Assembly (NCBI GenBank): GCA_027019265.1
Contig: JALUWX010000119.1
Coordinates: 1 to 64,000 of the forward strand
DNA length: 64,000 nucleotides
Direction: 5' to 3'
Source of the DNA: Phycisphaerales bacterium
GTDB lineage: Bacteria > Planctomycetota > Phycisphaerae > Phycisphaerales > UBA1924
The notes under the pieces were generated by a model. That model did no database searches. It was not told where the DNA came from and was given only the letters and a program-made list of their open reading frames with translations. The first letter of the stretch is position 1. The number at the start of each line of letters is the position of its first letter. The position numbers and the translations under genes were made by a program. Below are positions 9,767 to 18,097 of this stretch, in pieces.

Positions 9767-10639
9767 ATGGATCTGCGGGTGATGCGACAGATTGTGGAGA
9801 TCGCGGAGCACGGGCACATGACCCGGGCGGCGGAGACGCTGGGGGTGACACAGTCGGCGCTGAGCGCGGCGCTCCGGAAGCTTGAGGACGAGCTGGGGAC
9901 GGAGCTGTTCCATCGGACGGGTCACGGGGTGGAAGCGACGGAGGCGGGGAAGGTGTTTATCGAGCATGCGCGGATCACGATGCTGGCCGCGGATCAGACG
10001 ACGCGCGCGGTGCGGTCGCTCGTGGGGCTCGAGACGGGGTCGATCCGGGTGGGCGCGGGGGCGACGGCGGCGGGGTATCTGCTCCCGGGCGCGATCCAAG
10101 CGGTTCGGGCGCGGTATCCGGGGCTCCGGTTCTCGATCCGGGAAGCGGGGAGTGCGCAGGTGGCGCAGGGGGTGTTGTCGGGGGAGCTGGATCTTGGGGT
10201 GGTGACGCTCCCGATCGATCATCCGAGGGGGGATGAGTTGATGGTGGTGAAGGAGATCCGGGACGAGCTGATGCTGATCGTTCCCGAGGGGCATGCGCTG
10301 CACGGGCGCAAGACGTTCCGGTGGTCGGACATCGAGGGGGATCCGGTGGTGGCGTTTGAAGCGGGGTCGGCGGTGCGGAAGCTGATCGATGCGGCGGCGG
10401 CGGAGCACGGGGTGGGGCTCGAGGTGGTGATGGAGCTTCGGTCGATCGAGAGTATTGTGCAGATGGTGCGCGCGGATATCGGGGTGGGGTTTGTGAGCAA
10501 GCACGGGTTGCCCCCCAATATGGGGCTGCGCTGCAAGGACGGGGCGTTGACCCGGAGACTGGGGGTGGTTCGGGCGCTGGATCGGCTTCCGAGTCGGGCT
10601 TCGGCGGTGTTTGAGGGGGAGCTGTTGGAACGGCTGTGA
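9767..10639 (+). CDS. LysR family transcriptional regulator
   Basis: This 290-residue protein has a typical LysR DNA-binding domain (MRQIVEIAEHGHMTRAAET, then 'GVTQSALSAALRKLEDELG') and a substrate-binding domain with 'GSIRVGAGATAAGYLLPGAI'. It lacks the OxyR cysteine pair, so it is a different functional type from its upstream neighbour. The ATG at 9767 lies five bases after TAGGAT with no Shine-Dalgarno sequence. The tandem of two LysR genes ahead of acnA is unusual. Whether it controls acnA (start 152 bp downstream) or distant genes cannot be told from the sequence. Confidence 0.88.
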   Translation: MDLRVMRQIVEIAEHGHMTRAAETLGVTQSALSAALRKLEDELGTELFHRTGHGVEATEAGKVFIEHARITMLAADQTTRAVRSLVGLETGSIRVGAGATAAGYLLPGAIQAVRARYPGLRFSIREAGSAQVAQGVLSGELDLGVVTLPIDHPRGDELMVVKEIRDELMLIVPEGHALHGRKTFRWSDIEGDPVVAFEAGSAVRKLIDAAAAEHGVGLEVVMELRSIESIVQMVRADIGVGFVSKHGLPPNMGLRCKDGALTRRLGVVRALDRLPSRASAVFEGELLERL

Positions 10640-10664
10640 GGCTCGTTGCGACCGGCTCGCACTG

Positions 10665-10740
10665 CATTGATTCTATTGATACAACAGGTGATCTGGATTG
10701 ATTTGATTGATTGATCTTTGGGTTCGATACTTGTCTCATG
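10665..10740 (+). promoter_or_regulatory. AT-rich acnA upstream region with TTGAT repeats
   Basis: This stretch is conspicuously AT-rich for the window and holds at least five TTGAT units, including GATTGATTTGATTGATTGAT at 10696-10715 and two more near 10668 and 10676. It lies in the 152-bp gap before acnA. It probably contains the acnA promoter and regulator sites, but I cannot assign a specific -35/-10 pair with confidence. Confidence 0.45.
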
Positions 10741-10791
10741 GGATGGTCCGGGCCACCCCCCCACTGCTGAGCTTTCGAACCACGGAGATCC

Positions 10792-13566
10792 ATGATGAGC
10801 AACGACCCGTTCAACGCGCGTGAGACCCTTTCGGTCAACGGGACCGACTACAGCTTTGTGAATCTGAAGGCGCTGCAGGCGCAGGGGGTGGGGAACATCG
10901 GAAAGATGCCGTACTCGATCCGGGTGCTGCTCGAGGCGATGGTGCGGAACCTGGACGGGTTCATCGTGACGAACGACGACATCGCGGGGCTTGCGAACTA
11001 CAACGCGAAGGATGTGAACTCGGTCGAGATGCCCTTCATGCCCGGTCGTGTGGTGCTTCAGGACTTCACGGGGGTGCCTTGTGTGGTTGACCTTGCGGCG
11101 ATGCGTGACGCGATGAAGAACCTGGGTGGGGATGCGGAGCAGATCAATCCGGCCGTCGCGTGTGACCTTGTGATCGACCACTCGGTGCAGGTGGACGACT
11201 TTGCGACGCGCGTGGCGCTGACGATCAACGCGGAGAAGGAGTTCGAGCGGAACAACGAGCGGTACTCGTTCCTCAAGTGGGGGCAGGAGTCGCTCGACAA
11301 CTTCCGCGCGGTTCCCCCGGCAACGGGGATCGTGCACCAGGTGAACCTGGAGTACCTGGCTCGGGGGTGTCTGACCAAGAGCGTGGACGGCGCGACGTGG
11401 GTGTACCCGGACTCGCTCGTGGGGACGGACTCGCACACGACGATGATCAACGGCGTTGGTGTGCTCGGTTGGGGTGTGGGCGGGATCGAAGCGGAAGCGG
11501 TGATGCTCGGTCAGCCCGTGTACATGCTGACCCCCGAGGTGGTCGGGTTCAAGCTCAAGGGGAAGCTCCCCGAGGGCGCGACGGCGACGGACCTGGTGCT
11601 CACGGTGACGCAGATGCTCCGGGCGCACGGGGTGGTCGAGAAGTTCGTGGAGTTCTTCGGCGAGGGGATGGCGGAGCTTTCGATCCCGGATCGCGCGACG
11701 ATCGCGAACATGGCTCCGGAGTACGGCGCGACGTGCGGGTTCTTCCCGATCGACGCGAAGACGATCGAGTTCTTCCGGTTTACCGGCAAGACCGAAGAGG
11801 AATGCGCGCTCACGGAAGCGTGGGCGAAGGCGAGCGGGTTCTTCTGGACCCCGGATGCGCCGGAGCCCGAGTTCGGCGCGGTGCTCGAGCTTGATCTCGC
11901 GAGTGTGAAGCCCTGTGTTGCGGGTCCGAAGCGCCCCCAGGATCGGATCGATCTGGATTCGCTCCACACGGCTTGGAACGAGATGCTGACCGCGCCGATG
12001 GGTCCGAAGGGGCTCGGGGTCGATCCGTCCAAGACGGGCGCGACGGCGAAGGTCGTCCACACGGAGGCGTCACACCCGGAGACGATCGGTCAGGAATCCA
12101 TGCTCGCGCACGGGTCGATCGTGATCGCGGCGATTACGTCGTGCACGAACACGTCGAACCCGGATGTGCTGATCGCGGCGGGGTTGGTGGCGAAGAAGGC
12201 GCACGAGCTGGGGATCACGCGCAAGCCGTGGGTGAAGACGTCGCTCGCGCCGGGTTCGAAGGTGGTGACGGAGTACCTGGACAAGTCGGGGCTCACGGCG
12301 CACCTGGACGCGGTGGGGTTCAACACGGTCGGGTACGGGTGCACGACGTGTATCGGGAACTCGGGGCCGCTGCCGCCGGAGATCGAGGGCGCGATCAAGG
12401 AGGGCGATCTTGCGGTGGCTTCGATTCTTTCGGGGAACCGGAACTTCGAGGGTCGTGTCCACCCGGAGGTTCGCGGGAACTTCCTTGCGAGCCCGCCGCT
12501 CGTTGTTGCGTACGCGATGGCTGGTCGGATCGATGTCGATGTGTACAACGAGCCTTTGTGTCAGACCCCGGAGGGGAAGGACGTGTACCTGAAGGACATC
12601 TGGCCGACGCGCGCAGAGATCGACGAGATCGTGAACTCGTCGGTGACGACGGAGCAGTTCGAGCGGAAGTACGGGTCGGTGTACTCGGAGAACGAGACGT
12701 GGAACGCGGTTCCCGTGTCGAAGAGCGAGCTGTACGGGTGGGAGGATTCGAGCACGTACATCCAGAACCCGCCGTTCTTCGAGGGGATGACGGAGGAGGC
12801 GCCCGGGTTCGGGACGATCGGTGGGGCGCGGTGCCTGGTGTACGTCGGTGACTCGGTGACGACGGACCACATCTCGCCGGCGGGTCGGATCGAGCCCGAG
12901 ACCCCTGCGGGTCAGTACCTGCTGGCGCAGGGTGTGGCGCAGTCGGCGTTCAACTCGTACGGGTCGCGCCGCGGGAACGATCGTGTGATGACGCGCGGGA
13001 CGTTCGCGAATGTGCGTGTGAAGAACAAGATCGCGAAGACGGGGTCCGAGCAGCCCGAGGGCGGTTGGACCCGGAACTTCACGAAGGGCGCGGATCTTTC
13101 GAGCGCTCCTGTGGAGTACATCTGGGACGCGGCGCAGGACTACAAGTCTGCGGGGACCCCGCTGGTGGTGCTTGCGGGCAAGGACTACGGGATGGGTTCG
13201 TCGCGCGACTGGGCGGCGAAGGGGACGCTGCTGCTGGGTGTGAAGGCGGTGATCGCGGAGAGCTTCGAGCGGATCCACCGGAGCAACCTGGTGTTCATGG
13301 GTGTGCTGCCCTTGGTGTTCAAGGACGGTCAGAGCGCGGAGTCGCTCGGGCTCAAGGGCGATGAGACGTTCGACATCATGATGCCCGATCCGGTGGAGCC
13401 CCGCTGCGATGTGACGGTGAAGGCGACGAAGCCCGACGGGTCGAGCGTGGAGTTCACGGCGATGTGCCGGATCGATACGCCGGTGGAGATCGAGTACTTC
13501 AAGAACGGCGGGATCCTGCAGACGGTGATCCGGAAGAAGCTGAACGAGAGCAAGCAGATGGCTTAA
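10792..13566 (+). CDS. acnA: Aconitate hydratase A
   Basis: This enzyme isomerises citrate to isocitrate in the TCA cycle using a [4Fe-4S] cluster. The 924 residues match the AcnA/IRP1-type size. Recognisable landmarks are [12 protein letters not shown] near the N-terminus, the Ser-His motif '[20 protein letters not shown]' near residues 205-225, the cluster cysteines in SCTNTSNP and [12 protein letters not shown], and the swivelling C-terminal domain with [14 protein letters not shown] and '[18 protein letters not shown]'. The start is one of two adjacent ATGs (10792, 10795) preceded by GGAG. A strong terminator follows 27 bp after the stop. It is monocistronic behind two LysR genes. Confidence 0.97.
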   Translation: MMSNDPFNARETLSVNGTDYSFVNLKALQAQGVGNIGKMPYSIRVLLEAMVRNLDGFIVTNDDIAGLANYNAKDVNSVEMPFMPGRVVLQDFTGVPCVVDLAAMRDAMKNLGGDAEQINPAVACDLVIDHSVQVDDFATRVALTINAEKEFERNNERYSFLKWGQESLDNFRAVPPATGIVHQVNLEYLARGCLTKSVDGATWVYPDSLVGTDSHTTMINGVGVLGWGVGGIEAEAVMLGQPVYMLTPEVVGFKLKGKLPEGATATDLVLTVTQMLRAHGVVEKFVEFFGEGMAELSIPDRATIANMAPEYGATCGFFPIDAKTIEFFRFTGKTEEECALTEAWAKASGFFWTPDAPEPEFGAVLELDLASVKPCVAGPKRPQDRIDLDSLHTAWNEMLTAPMGPKGLGVDPSKTGATAKVVHTEASHPETIGQESMLAHGSIVIAAITSCTNTSNPDVLIAAGLVAKKAHELGITRKPWVKTSLAPGSKVVTEYLDKSGLTAHLDAVGFNTVGYGCTTCIGNSGPLPPEIEGAIKEGDLAVASILSGNRNFEGRVHPEVRGNFLASPPLVVAYAMAGRIDVDVYNEPLCQTPEGKDVYLKDIWPTRAEIDEIVNSSVTTEQFERKYGSVYSENETWNAVPVSKSELYGWEDSSTYIQNPPFFEGMTEEAPGFGTIGGARCLVYVGDSVTTDHISPAGRIEPETPAGQYLLAQGVAQSAFNSYGSRRGNDRVMTRGTFANVRVKNKIAKTGSEQPEGGWTRNFTKGADLSSAPVEYIWDAAQDYKSAGTPLVVLAGKDYGMGSSRDWAAKGTLLLGVKAVIAESFERIHRSNLVFMGVLPLVFKDGQSAESLGLKGDETFDIMMPDPVEPRCDVTVKATKPDGSSVEFTAMCRIDTPVEIEYFKNGGILQTVIRKKLNESKQMA

Positions 13567-13593
13567 ATTTACCACAGCATTCCAATTGAACTG

Positions 13594-13618
13594 GCACGGC
13601 GCGCAGCCGTGCTTTTTT
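13594..13618 (+). terminator. Terminator of acnA
   Basis: The stem GCACGGC / GCCGTGC with a 5-nt loop is followed directly by six T residues. This is a textbook rho-independent terminator, and its T-run abuts the -10-like box of the next gene. Confidence 0.92.
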
Positions 13619-13621
13619 CTA

Positions 13622-13627
13622 TATGAT
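13622..13627 (+). promoter_or_regulatory. -10 box TATGAT, leaderless start
   Basis: TATGAT ends six bases before the ATG at 13634 and begins four bases after the T-run of the acnA terminator. Any -35 element would fall inside the terminator hairpin. Confidence 0.45.
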
Positions 13628-13633
13628 CTCTAC

Positions 13634-14374
13634 ATGACTCTCTCCGAACCGCCAAAGAACCAGATTGACGCCTTCTTGCGCCTGGGTATCGAACTGGAGT
13701 CTGACACTATGAGATGCGGGATCGAAATCAGAAATCTATCGAAATCTGATTACAAAAGAGAATGGCTGGATTGCAGACTCATACTCGTCTCTGTAATTCG
13801 ATTTACTCATATGTTTCGTTCAGGCATCCCCGGCAAGACAAATGAATCCATCAGCAATCGGCTACAACTGATAGCTCAATACGCTCAGGGCGTAGGCCTA
13901 ACTGAGACAGCAATTTCAGAAGGGCTGTATGTCAAAGCAAACGCACTCCTGAAACAGGATTACGAAATTCTAACTCGAATCCGCGAATACAAAGCTGGAG
14001 CAGTGAAAGTTGGCAAAACCCCGAATGTAAAACATGCCCCTGAAGGATCACAGCAATTTTACGGTGATCTGAACTCTGTCGCTCACCCATCCAATCCTGA
14101 TTTGCTTGCTGCTCTAACCCGTCAGCACATCGACGGCGAAATTGCAGGAGTTTCTTCGTCACCAGTTTATCTTCGAGAAACCGCATGCTCTCACTATGAA
14201 CTTCATGTTTGGATCACACTTGAAATCGCCAGAGAAGCTCTACTGCTCTCATGTGAAATGTACGACAAACACGAGGACATGATGGATCTGTCATTGCCAT
14301 TCAGGATGTTTCTCACTGCGGTCAAATCACTAGAATCTGTAGGCTTTGAAGTAGAAACTTCAACAAGGGAGTAA
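13634..14374 (+). CDS. AT-rich gene of unknown function, probably acquired
   Basis: This 246-residue soluble, largely helical protein has no signal peptide. I do not recognise the family with confidence. A stretch reading QFYGDLNSVAHPSNPDLLAA (about residues 135-154) recalls the 'L..YxHPS' signature of some uncharacterised helical (DUF5677-like or HEPN-like) proteins, but this is a weak resemblance. My count over 13681-13860 gives about 43% GC, far below the neighbours. Codons such as AAA, GAA, CTC, TCA and AGA, rare elsewhere, are common. I place the start at 13634 because the earlier in-frame ATG at 13586 lies upstream of and across the acnA terminator. The stop is 2 bp before the VOC gene, whose ribosome-binding AAGGGAG lies inside this ORF. 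Confidence 0.7.
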   Translation: MTLSEPPKNQIDAFLRLGIELESDTMRCGIEIRNLSKSDYKREWLDCRLILVSVIRFTHMFRSGIPGKTNESISNRLQLIAQYAQGVGLTETAISEGLYVKANALLKQDYEILTRIREYKAGAVKVGKTPNVKHAPEGSQQFYGDLNSVAHPSNPDLLAALTRQHIDGEIAGVSSSPVYLRETACSHYELHVWITLEIAREALLLSCEMYDKHEDMMDLSLPFRMFLTAVKSLESVGFEVETSTRE

Positions 14375-14376
14375 GC

Positions 14377-14760
14377 ATGTCTGACCTCAACAGCGTGCAC
14401 AACCGGTTCGTGTGGTGTGATATCCCGGTGGATGATCTGGATCGGGCGATCGGGTTCTACGAGGGGGTGATGGGGATCTCGTGTCATCGGGAGTCGTTCG
14501 GGGAGTTCAACTTCGCGGTGCTCGACCACGACCAGGGGAACGGGGGGTGTCTGGTGCCGCGGCGTGAGGGGCAGGGGCGGAGCGGGGCGCTGGTGTACCT
14601 GAATGTGGACGGGCGGATCCGGGATGCGGTGGCGAAGGTGAAGGAACTCGGGGGGAAGGTGGTGGAGGATGTGCACGCGATCGGGCCGCACGGGTGTCGG
14701 GCGCTTATCGAGGATTCGGAGGGGAACCCGATGGCGCTGCACTCGACGACGGACGCTTGA
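14377..14760 (+). CDS. VOC family (glyoxalase-like) protein
   Basis: This 127-residue protein has the vicinal-oxygen-chelate fold signature. It opens with HNRFVWCDIPVDDLDRAIGF and 'YEGVMG', the usual first beta-alpha unit, and its end has the 'IGPHGCRALIEDSEGNPMAL' strand pattern. It resembles small single-domain bleomycin-resistance/glyoxalase-type proteins of unknown substrate. Metal ligands cannot be assigned securely. Its composition is normal high GC, in contrast with the gene directly upstream. A ribosome-binding AAGGGAG lies within the 3' end of that upstream ORF, so translation is probably coupled. Confidence 0.8.
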   Translation: MSDLNSVHNRFVWCDIPVDDLDRAIGFYEGVMGISCHRESFGEFNFAVLDHDQGNGGCLVPRREGQGRSGALVYLNVDGRIRDAVAKVKELGGKVVEDVHAIGPHGCRALIEDSEGNPMALHSTTDA

Positions 14761-14785
14761 TCGGACGGGGGGCTACAAAAAGACA

Positions 14786-14823
14786 GCCGTCCGTTCTTCG
14801 GGGGGACCCGGGGAACGGACGGC
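14786..14823 (-). terminator. Terminator of the small basic peptide gene
   Basis: A perfect 11-bp stem (GCCGTCCGTTC / GAACGGACGGC) has a 16-nt loop. On the minus strand it is followed by TGTCTTTTTG, which marks it as the terminator of the minus-strand gene at 14862-14963. It may also stop the VOC transcript on the other strand. Confidence 0.75.
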
Positions 14824-14861
14824 GCTTTCGATCGGGGCGGCTTAAGCCCGTGTCGTTTGGA

Positions 14862-14963
14862 TTACTTCTTCTTGGTGGGCTTGGCGGCCGGCTTCGTGCT
14901 GCCTTTGGGGGCGGGCTTGGTCGCGTTCTTGGCCGGGGCGGTGATCTTCTTGGTGGTTGCCAT
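14862..14963 (-). CDS. 33-residue Lys/Ala/Pro-rich basic protein
   Basis: This tiny gene encodes 33 residues, starting MATTKKITAPAKNATKPAP and ending KPTKKK. About a third of the residues are lysine and the rest are mostly Ala, Pro and Thr. The composition matches the tails of bacterial histone H1-like and AlgP-like proteins, which bind nucleic acid by charge. Support for a real gene is strong for its size: AAGGAG eight bases before the ATG, a candidate promoter upstream (TTGAGT, 16 bp, CATACT at 15049-15022) and a perfect hairpin terminator downstream. The role is unknown. A DNA- or RNA-condensing function is inference from composition only. Confidence 0.7.
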   Translation of the reverse strand: MATTKKITAPAKNATKPAPKGSTKPAAKPTKKK

Positions 14964-15021
14964 GGTGTGTGCTCCTTCAGAGAAGCGTTCGTCGCTCGCG
15001 GAGTGCGTGCGGCATGCGCAA

Positions 15022-15049
15022 AGTATGACATGTTCGGCGACAAACTCAA
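15022..15049 (-). promoter_or_regulatory. Candidate promoter of the small basic peptide
   Basis: On the minus strand, TTGAGT (15049-15044) and CATACT (15027-15022) are separated by 16 bp, followed by a leader of about 50 nt to the ATG at 14963. It is one of the few -35/-10 pairs that can be seen in this window. Confidence 0.5.
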
Positions 15050-15128
15050 GTCGTCTGAGGCAGCGGGTTACAAATTATTTTTCGCAAGTGCCTTTGGCGG
15101 GGCACGCACGGGTTCGGAGGGGGACTGA

Positions 15129-17846
15129 TCAGCCCGTGGACTGCATGGCAGCGGCGATGGCGTTGATGCTCGCTTGGAGGACGGGCGCGAGCTGATCGCG
15201 CTCGGTGTCGGTGGTGGCTGACTGGTAGCGGCTCAGGAGCTCGATCTGCGCCAGATGGAGGACGTCGGTCATGGGGTTGCGCTCGGCGATGGAGCGCCCG
15301 ACGACGGGGGAATGGGCCATGAGGTCGGCGGTGCCTGTTGCGTGCTGGATGGCGCTGGTGGCGCGGACGTACTCGTCGTGGATGCGCGAGAACATGGCGT
15401 CTCCTCCCTCGGCGCGGAGCGCGTACCTTCGGAGGATGGGCATTCGGGCTCTTGCGAGTTCCTGGGAGGCGTTTTCGAGGATGGTGGCGATGAGGGGACG
15501 CGAAGCACCCTCGGCGAGTTGGGCGCGTTCGGTGTCGGACGCGCCGGCGATGGCGGAGCCGATCCCGTACCACCCGGGCGCGAGGGCACGCATCTGGATC
15601 CAGGAGAAGACCCAGGGGATGGCGCGGAGTCGGTCGAAGGTGAGCGCTTTGCCCTGAGCGCGGGAGACGGGACGGGACGCGATGCGGAGGTTCCCGATGT
15701 GCTCGATGGGGCTGGCGCTGACGAACCAATCCCAGAACCCGGGGTCGTCGATGAGGGAGCGGTAGGCGTCTTTGGCGCGGGTTGCGAGGGTGTAGAGGAG
15801 GTCGTTGAAGGGTTCGTCGGTGGGTGTGTCGCAGACCCCGGAGCTCGCGAGGAGGGCGGCGTGGACGATCTGCTCGAGGTGACGACGCGCCATGTCGGGG
15901 AGCGCGTAGCGGAAGGTGATGACTTCGCCTTGTTCGGTGAAGCGCATGCGCCCGGTGCGGGCGTTTGGGGGCGCGGCCATGATGGCGCGGCCGGCGCGGC
16001 CTCCGCCTCGTCCGATGGTGCCGCCGCGGCCGTGGAAGTAGCGGAGACGGATCGAGTGCTTGGCGAAGACCTCGGCGACGCTGTGCTGGGCGCGTGCGAG
16101 GGCGATGTTGGCCATGAGGAAGCCGCCGTCTTTGTTGGAGTCGGAGTATCCGAGCATGACCTCTTGTTCGAGGGGGGCGCCGGCGGCGATGGTTTCGAGG
16201 TGGGCGCGGAAAGCGGGGTCGGTGAGGGTTTCGTCCATGAGGGACGGGGCGCGCTGGAGGTCATCGATGGTTTCGAAGAGGGGGACGACGTGGACGAGGC
16301 TTCGCGCGGGGGTGGTCGGGGTTTGGGGTCTGTAGAGCCCGGCTTCCTTCATGAGGAGAAGGAGCGTGAGCATGTGGCTCACGTCGTGGGTCATGGAGAT
16401 GACCCAGGAGCGGACGGCGTCGGGTTCCTGTTCGACGGCTTCTTTGACGACGGCGAGGACGTCCATGAGTTCGCGGGTGTCGTCGGAGAGGGGGACACCC
16501 TGGGGGGTGAGGGGACGCGCGGTGGCGAGTTCTCTCCGGAGGAGATCGAGTTTTTGGGCTTCGGGGAGGGACGGGAAGTCGTCGCAGACCCCGGAGATTG
16601 TGAGGAGCTCGGTGAGCGCGTGCTCGTGGACGCGCGAGTGCTGTCGGATATCGAGGGAGGCGAGGTGGAGCCCGAAGGCCTTGGCTCGGACGATGGAGTC
16701 GGCGATCAGCCCGTGCTCGGCGACGTCGGCGAGCCCGGCGCTGTGGAGGGCGCGGCGGATCATCTGGAGGTCATCGAGGAGGTCGGACGCGCGGTAGGTG
16801 TCGTCGCGTTTGACGCGCTGCTGCACCTCGACGAGTCGGACCCGGAGGGGTTCGTAGCGGCGCTGTCCGAGGTGTTCCTGGTCGTCCACCCAGTGGAGGT
16901 CGCGCTGGATGCGCTCGGTGAGTTCGGTCCCGAGGTCGGCGCGGAGGGTGGAGACGCTGAGCGCGTGGCGGAGCTTTCCGAGTTCGTCGTACCAGAGCTC
17001 GCGCGCGGCTTCTCGGTGTCGTTTGAGGGTGTCCCGGGTGACCTTGGCGGTGACGTTGGGGTTCCCGTCGCGGTCGCCTCCGATCCAGGAGCGGTATCGG
17101 AGGATGGCGGGGAGTTCGTTGGCGACGATGTCGGCTTGGTCGTCCCCGAAGGATTCGCGCGCGGCGTGGGTGATGTCGCGGACGAGTCGGGGGACGGTTT
17201 CCCAGATGGTGGAGGTGAGGAAGTAGAGCCCGTTTTTGACCTCGTCGGTGACATCGAGGCGCTGGGCGCGGATCTCGTCGGTGCGGAGGAGGACCGAGAT
17301 GATCCGGTGGAGTCTTGCTTCGATGTCGGTTCTGCGGCGTTTGCTGAGGGACTCGTTGTTGAGCTCGATGAGGCACTGCGCGATGTCGGCTTGTTTGTCG
17401 AGGATGGTCCTGCGGCGGGTCTCGGTGGGGTGCGCGGTGAGGGTGGGCTGGATGTCGAGGTCGTCGATCAGGGCGCGTGCTTTGGGCGCGTCGATCCCGG
17501 ACTCGCTGAGTCGCGCGATCGCTTCATCGATGGACTCGGGGCGCGGGGACCCGGATTCGGACTCGATCTCCCGGCGCTGGTTGACCCGGATGATGTTCAG
17601 CTGCTCGGCTTTGTTGATGAGGTGGAAGTGCGCGGTCGCGACCCGGATCAGGTCGGCGATCTCTCGGAGCTCGAGCTGGGCGATGCGCTGCGCGGGTTCG
17701 TCGAGGGTAGTCTGGAAGGGGTCGGACCCGGACTGGGCGCAGCGGGCTTCGAGCTCGGTGGCACGCTCATGGGCGCGCTGGAGCGCGGGGGTGGAGCAGG
17801 ACGCGGCGAGGGTGGATGCGAGGAGCTGCTTGTCACGGGTGTGCAT
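15129..17846 (-). CDS. ppc: Phosphoenolpyruvate carboxylase
   Basis: This anaplerotic enzyme fixes bicarbonate onto phosphoenolpyruvate to give oxaloacetate for the TCA cycle. The 905 residues fit the bacterial PEPC family. Signature sequences are LTAHPTE with the catalytic His at about 139, IGGDRDGNP, 'LGYSDSNKDGGFL' and the glycine-rich FHGRGGTIGRGGG loop. The C-terminus ends ...QSTG. I start at the ATG at 17846 because TACCAT lies six bases upstream, fitting the leaderless pattern, and the longer extension is low-complexity. It is convergent with no neighbour and lies downstream of nothing on its strand, so it is probably monocistronic. Confidence 0.96.
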   Translation of the reverse strand: MHTRDKQLLASTLAASCSTPALQRAHERATELEARCAQSGSDPFQTTLDEPAQRIAQLELREIADLIRVATAHFHLINKAEQLNIIRVNQRREIESESGSPRPESIDEAIARLSESGIDAPKARALIDDLDIQPTLTAHPTETRRRTILDKQADIAQCLIELNNESLSKRRRTDIEARLHRIISVLLRTDEIRAQRLDVTDEVKNGLYFLTSTIWETVPRLVRDITHAARESFGDDQADIVANELPAILRYRSWIGGDRDGNPNVTAKVTRDTLKRHREAARELWYDELGKLRHALSVSTLRADLGTELTERIQRDLHWVDDQEHLGQRRYEPLRVRLVEVQQRVKRDDTYRASDLLDDLQMIRRALHSAGLADVAEHGLIADSIVRAKAFGLHLASLDIRQHSRVHEHALTELLTISGVCDDFPSLPEAQKLDLLRRELATARPLTPQGVPLSDDTRELMDVLAVVKEAVEQEPDAVRSWVISMTHDVSHMLTLLLLMKEAGLYRPQTPTTPARSLVHVVPLFETIDDLQRAPSLMDETLTDPAFRAHLETIAAGAPLEQEVMLGYSDSNKDGGFLMANIALARAQHSVAEVFAKHSIRLRYFHGRGGTIGRGGGRAGRAIMAAPPNARTGRMRFTEQGEVITFRYALPDMARRHLEQIVHAALLASSGVCDTPTDEPFNDLLYTLATRAKDAYRSLIDDPGFWDWFVSASPIEHIGNLRIASRPVSRAQGKALTFDRLRAIPWVFSWIQMRALAPGWYGIGSAIAGASDTERAQLAEGASRPLIATILENASQELARARMPILRRYALRAEGGDAMFSRIHDEYVRATSAIQHATGTADLMAHSPVVGRSIAERNPMTDVLHLAQIELLSRYQSATTDTERDQLAPVLQASINAIAAAMQSTG

Positions 17847-17852
17847 GGATGG

Positions 17853-17858
17853 ATGGTA
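17853..17858 (-). promoter_or_regulatory. -10 box TACCAT, leaderless start of ppc
   Basis: On the minus strand, TACCAT ends six bases before the ppc ATG; no Shine-Dalgarno sequence is present. Confidence 0.5.
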
Positions 17859-17907
17859 CGGGGGAGGATGGGTGGATCGGGTTGTGCGAACGGTCGATGT
17901 TGGTGGT

Positions 17908-18039
17908 ATGGAGACGGCTTTGGTTGTCATCGGGTGGGCCGTGGGGTGTGTGATCCTGCTCGGGGTGACGCGCTGGCTCATCCGGATCGGGGGCGCGGAT
18001 TCGTCGTGGTTCAAGGGCGGTGGCTCGGGATCGCTGTGA
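17908..18039 (+). CDS. Possible 43-residue single-TM protein
   Basis: A short ORF between ppc and recQ encodes [20 protein letters not shown]..., a hydrophobic segment of about 18 residues followed by a basic turn and a Gly/Ser-rich tail. This is what a small inner-membrane protein looks like. No clear Shine-Dalgarno sequence or promoter is seen, so the gene is uncertain. It lies only 58 bp before recQ on the same strand. Confidence 0.35.
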   Translation: METALVVIGWAVGCVILLGVTRWLIRIGGADSSWFKGGGSGSL

Positions 18040-18085
18040 GCGTTATTGCTCGGGTGGATCGGGGATATCGCGCGGGCGGGACCTG

Positions 18086-18091
18086 TATACT
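18086..18091 (+). promoter_or_regulatory. -10 box TATACT, leaderless start of recQ
   Basis: TATACT ends six bases before the GTG at 18098. It is the closest match to the sigma-70 -10 consensus in the leaderless set. Confidence 0.6.
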
Positions 18092-18097
18092 CGCCCT

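Noticed and set aside
12070-13575. A 501-residue Arg/His-rich open frame opposite acnA
   Set aside because: Composition typical of an antisense frame in GC-rich DNA; acnA on the other strand is unambiguous.
13586-13633. Upstream ATG extension of the AT-rich gene
   Set aside because: It would place the start codon before the acnA terminator and read through its hairpin and T-run.
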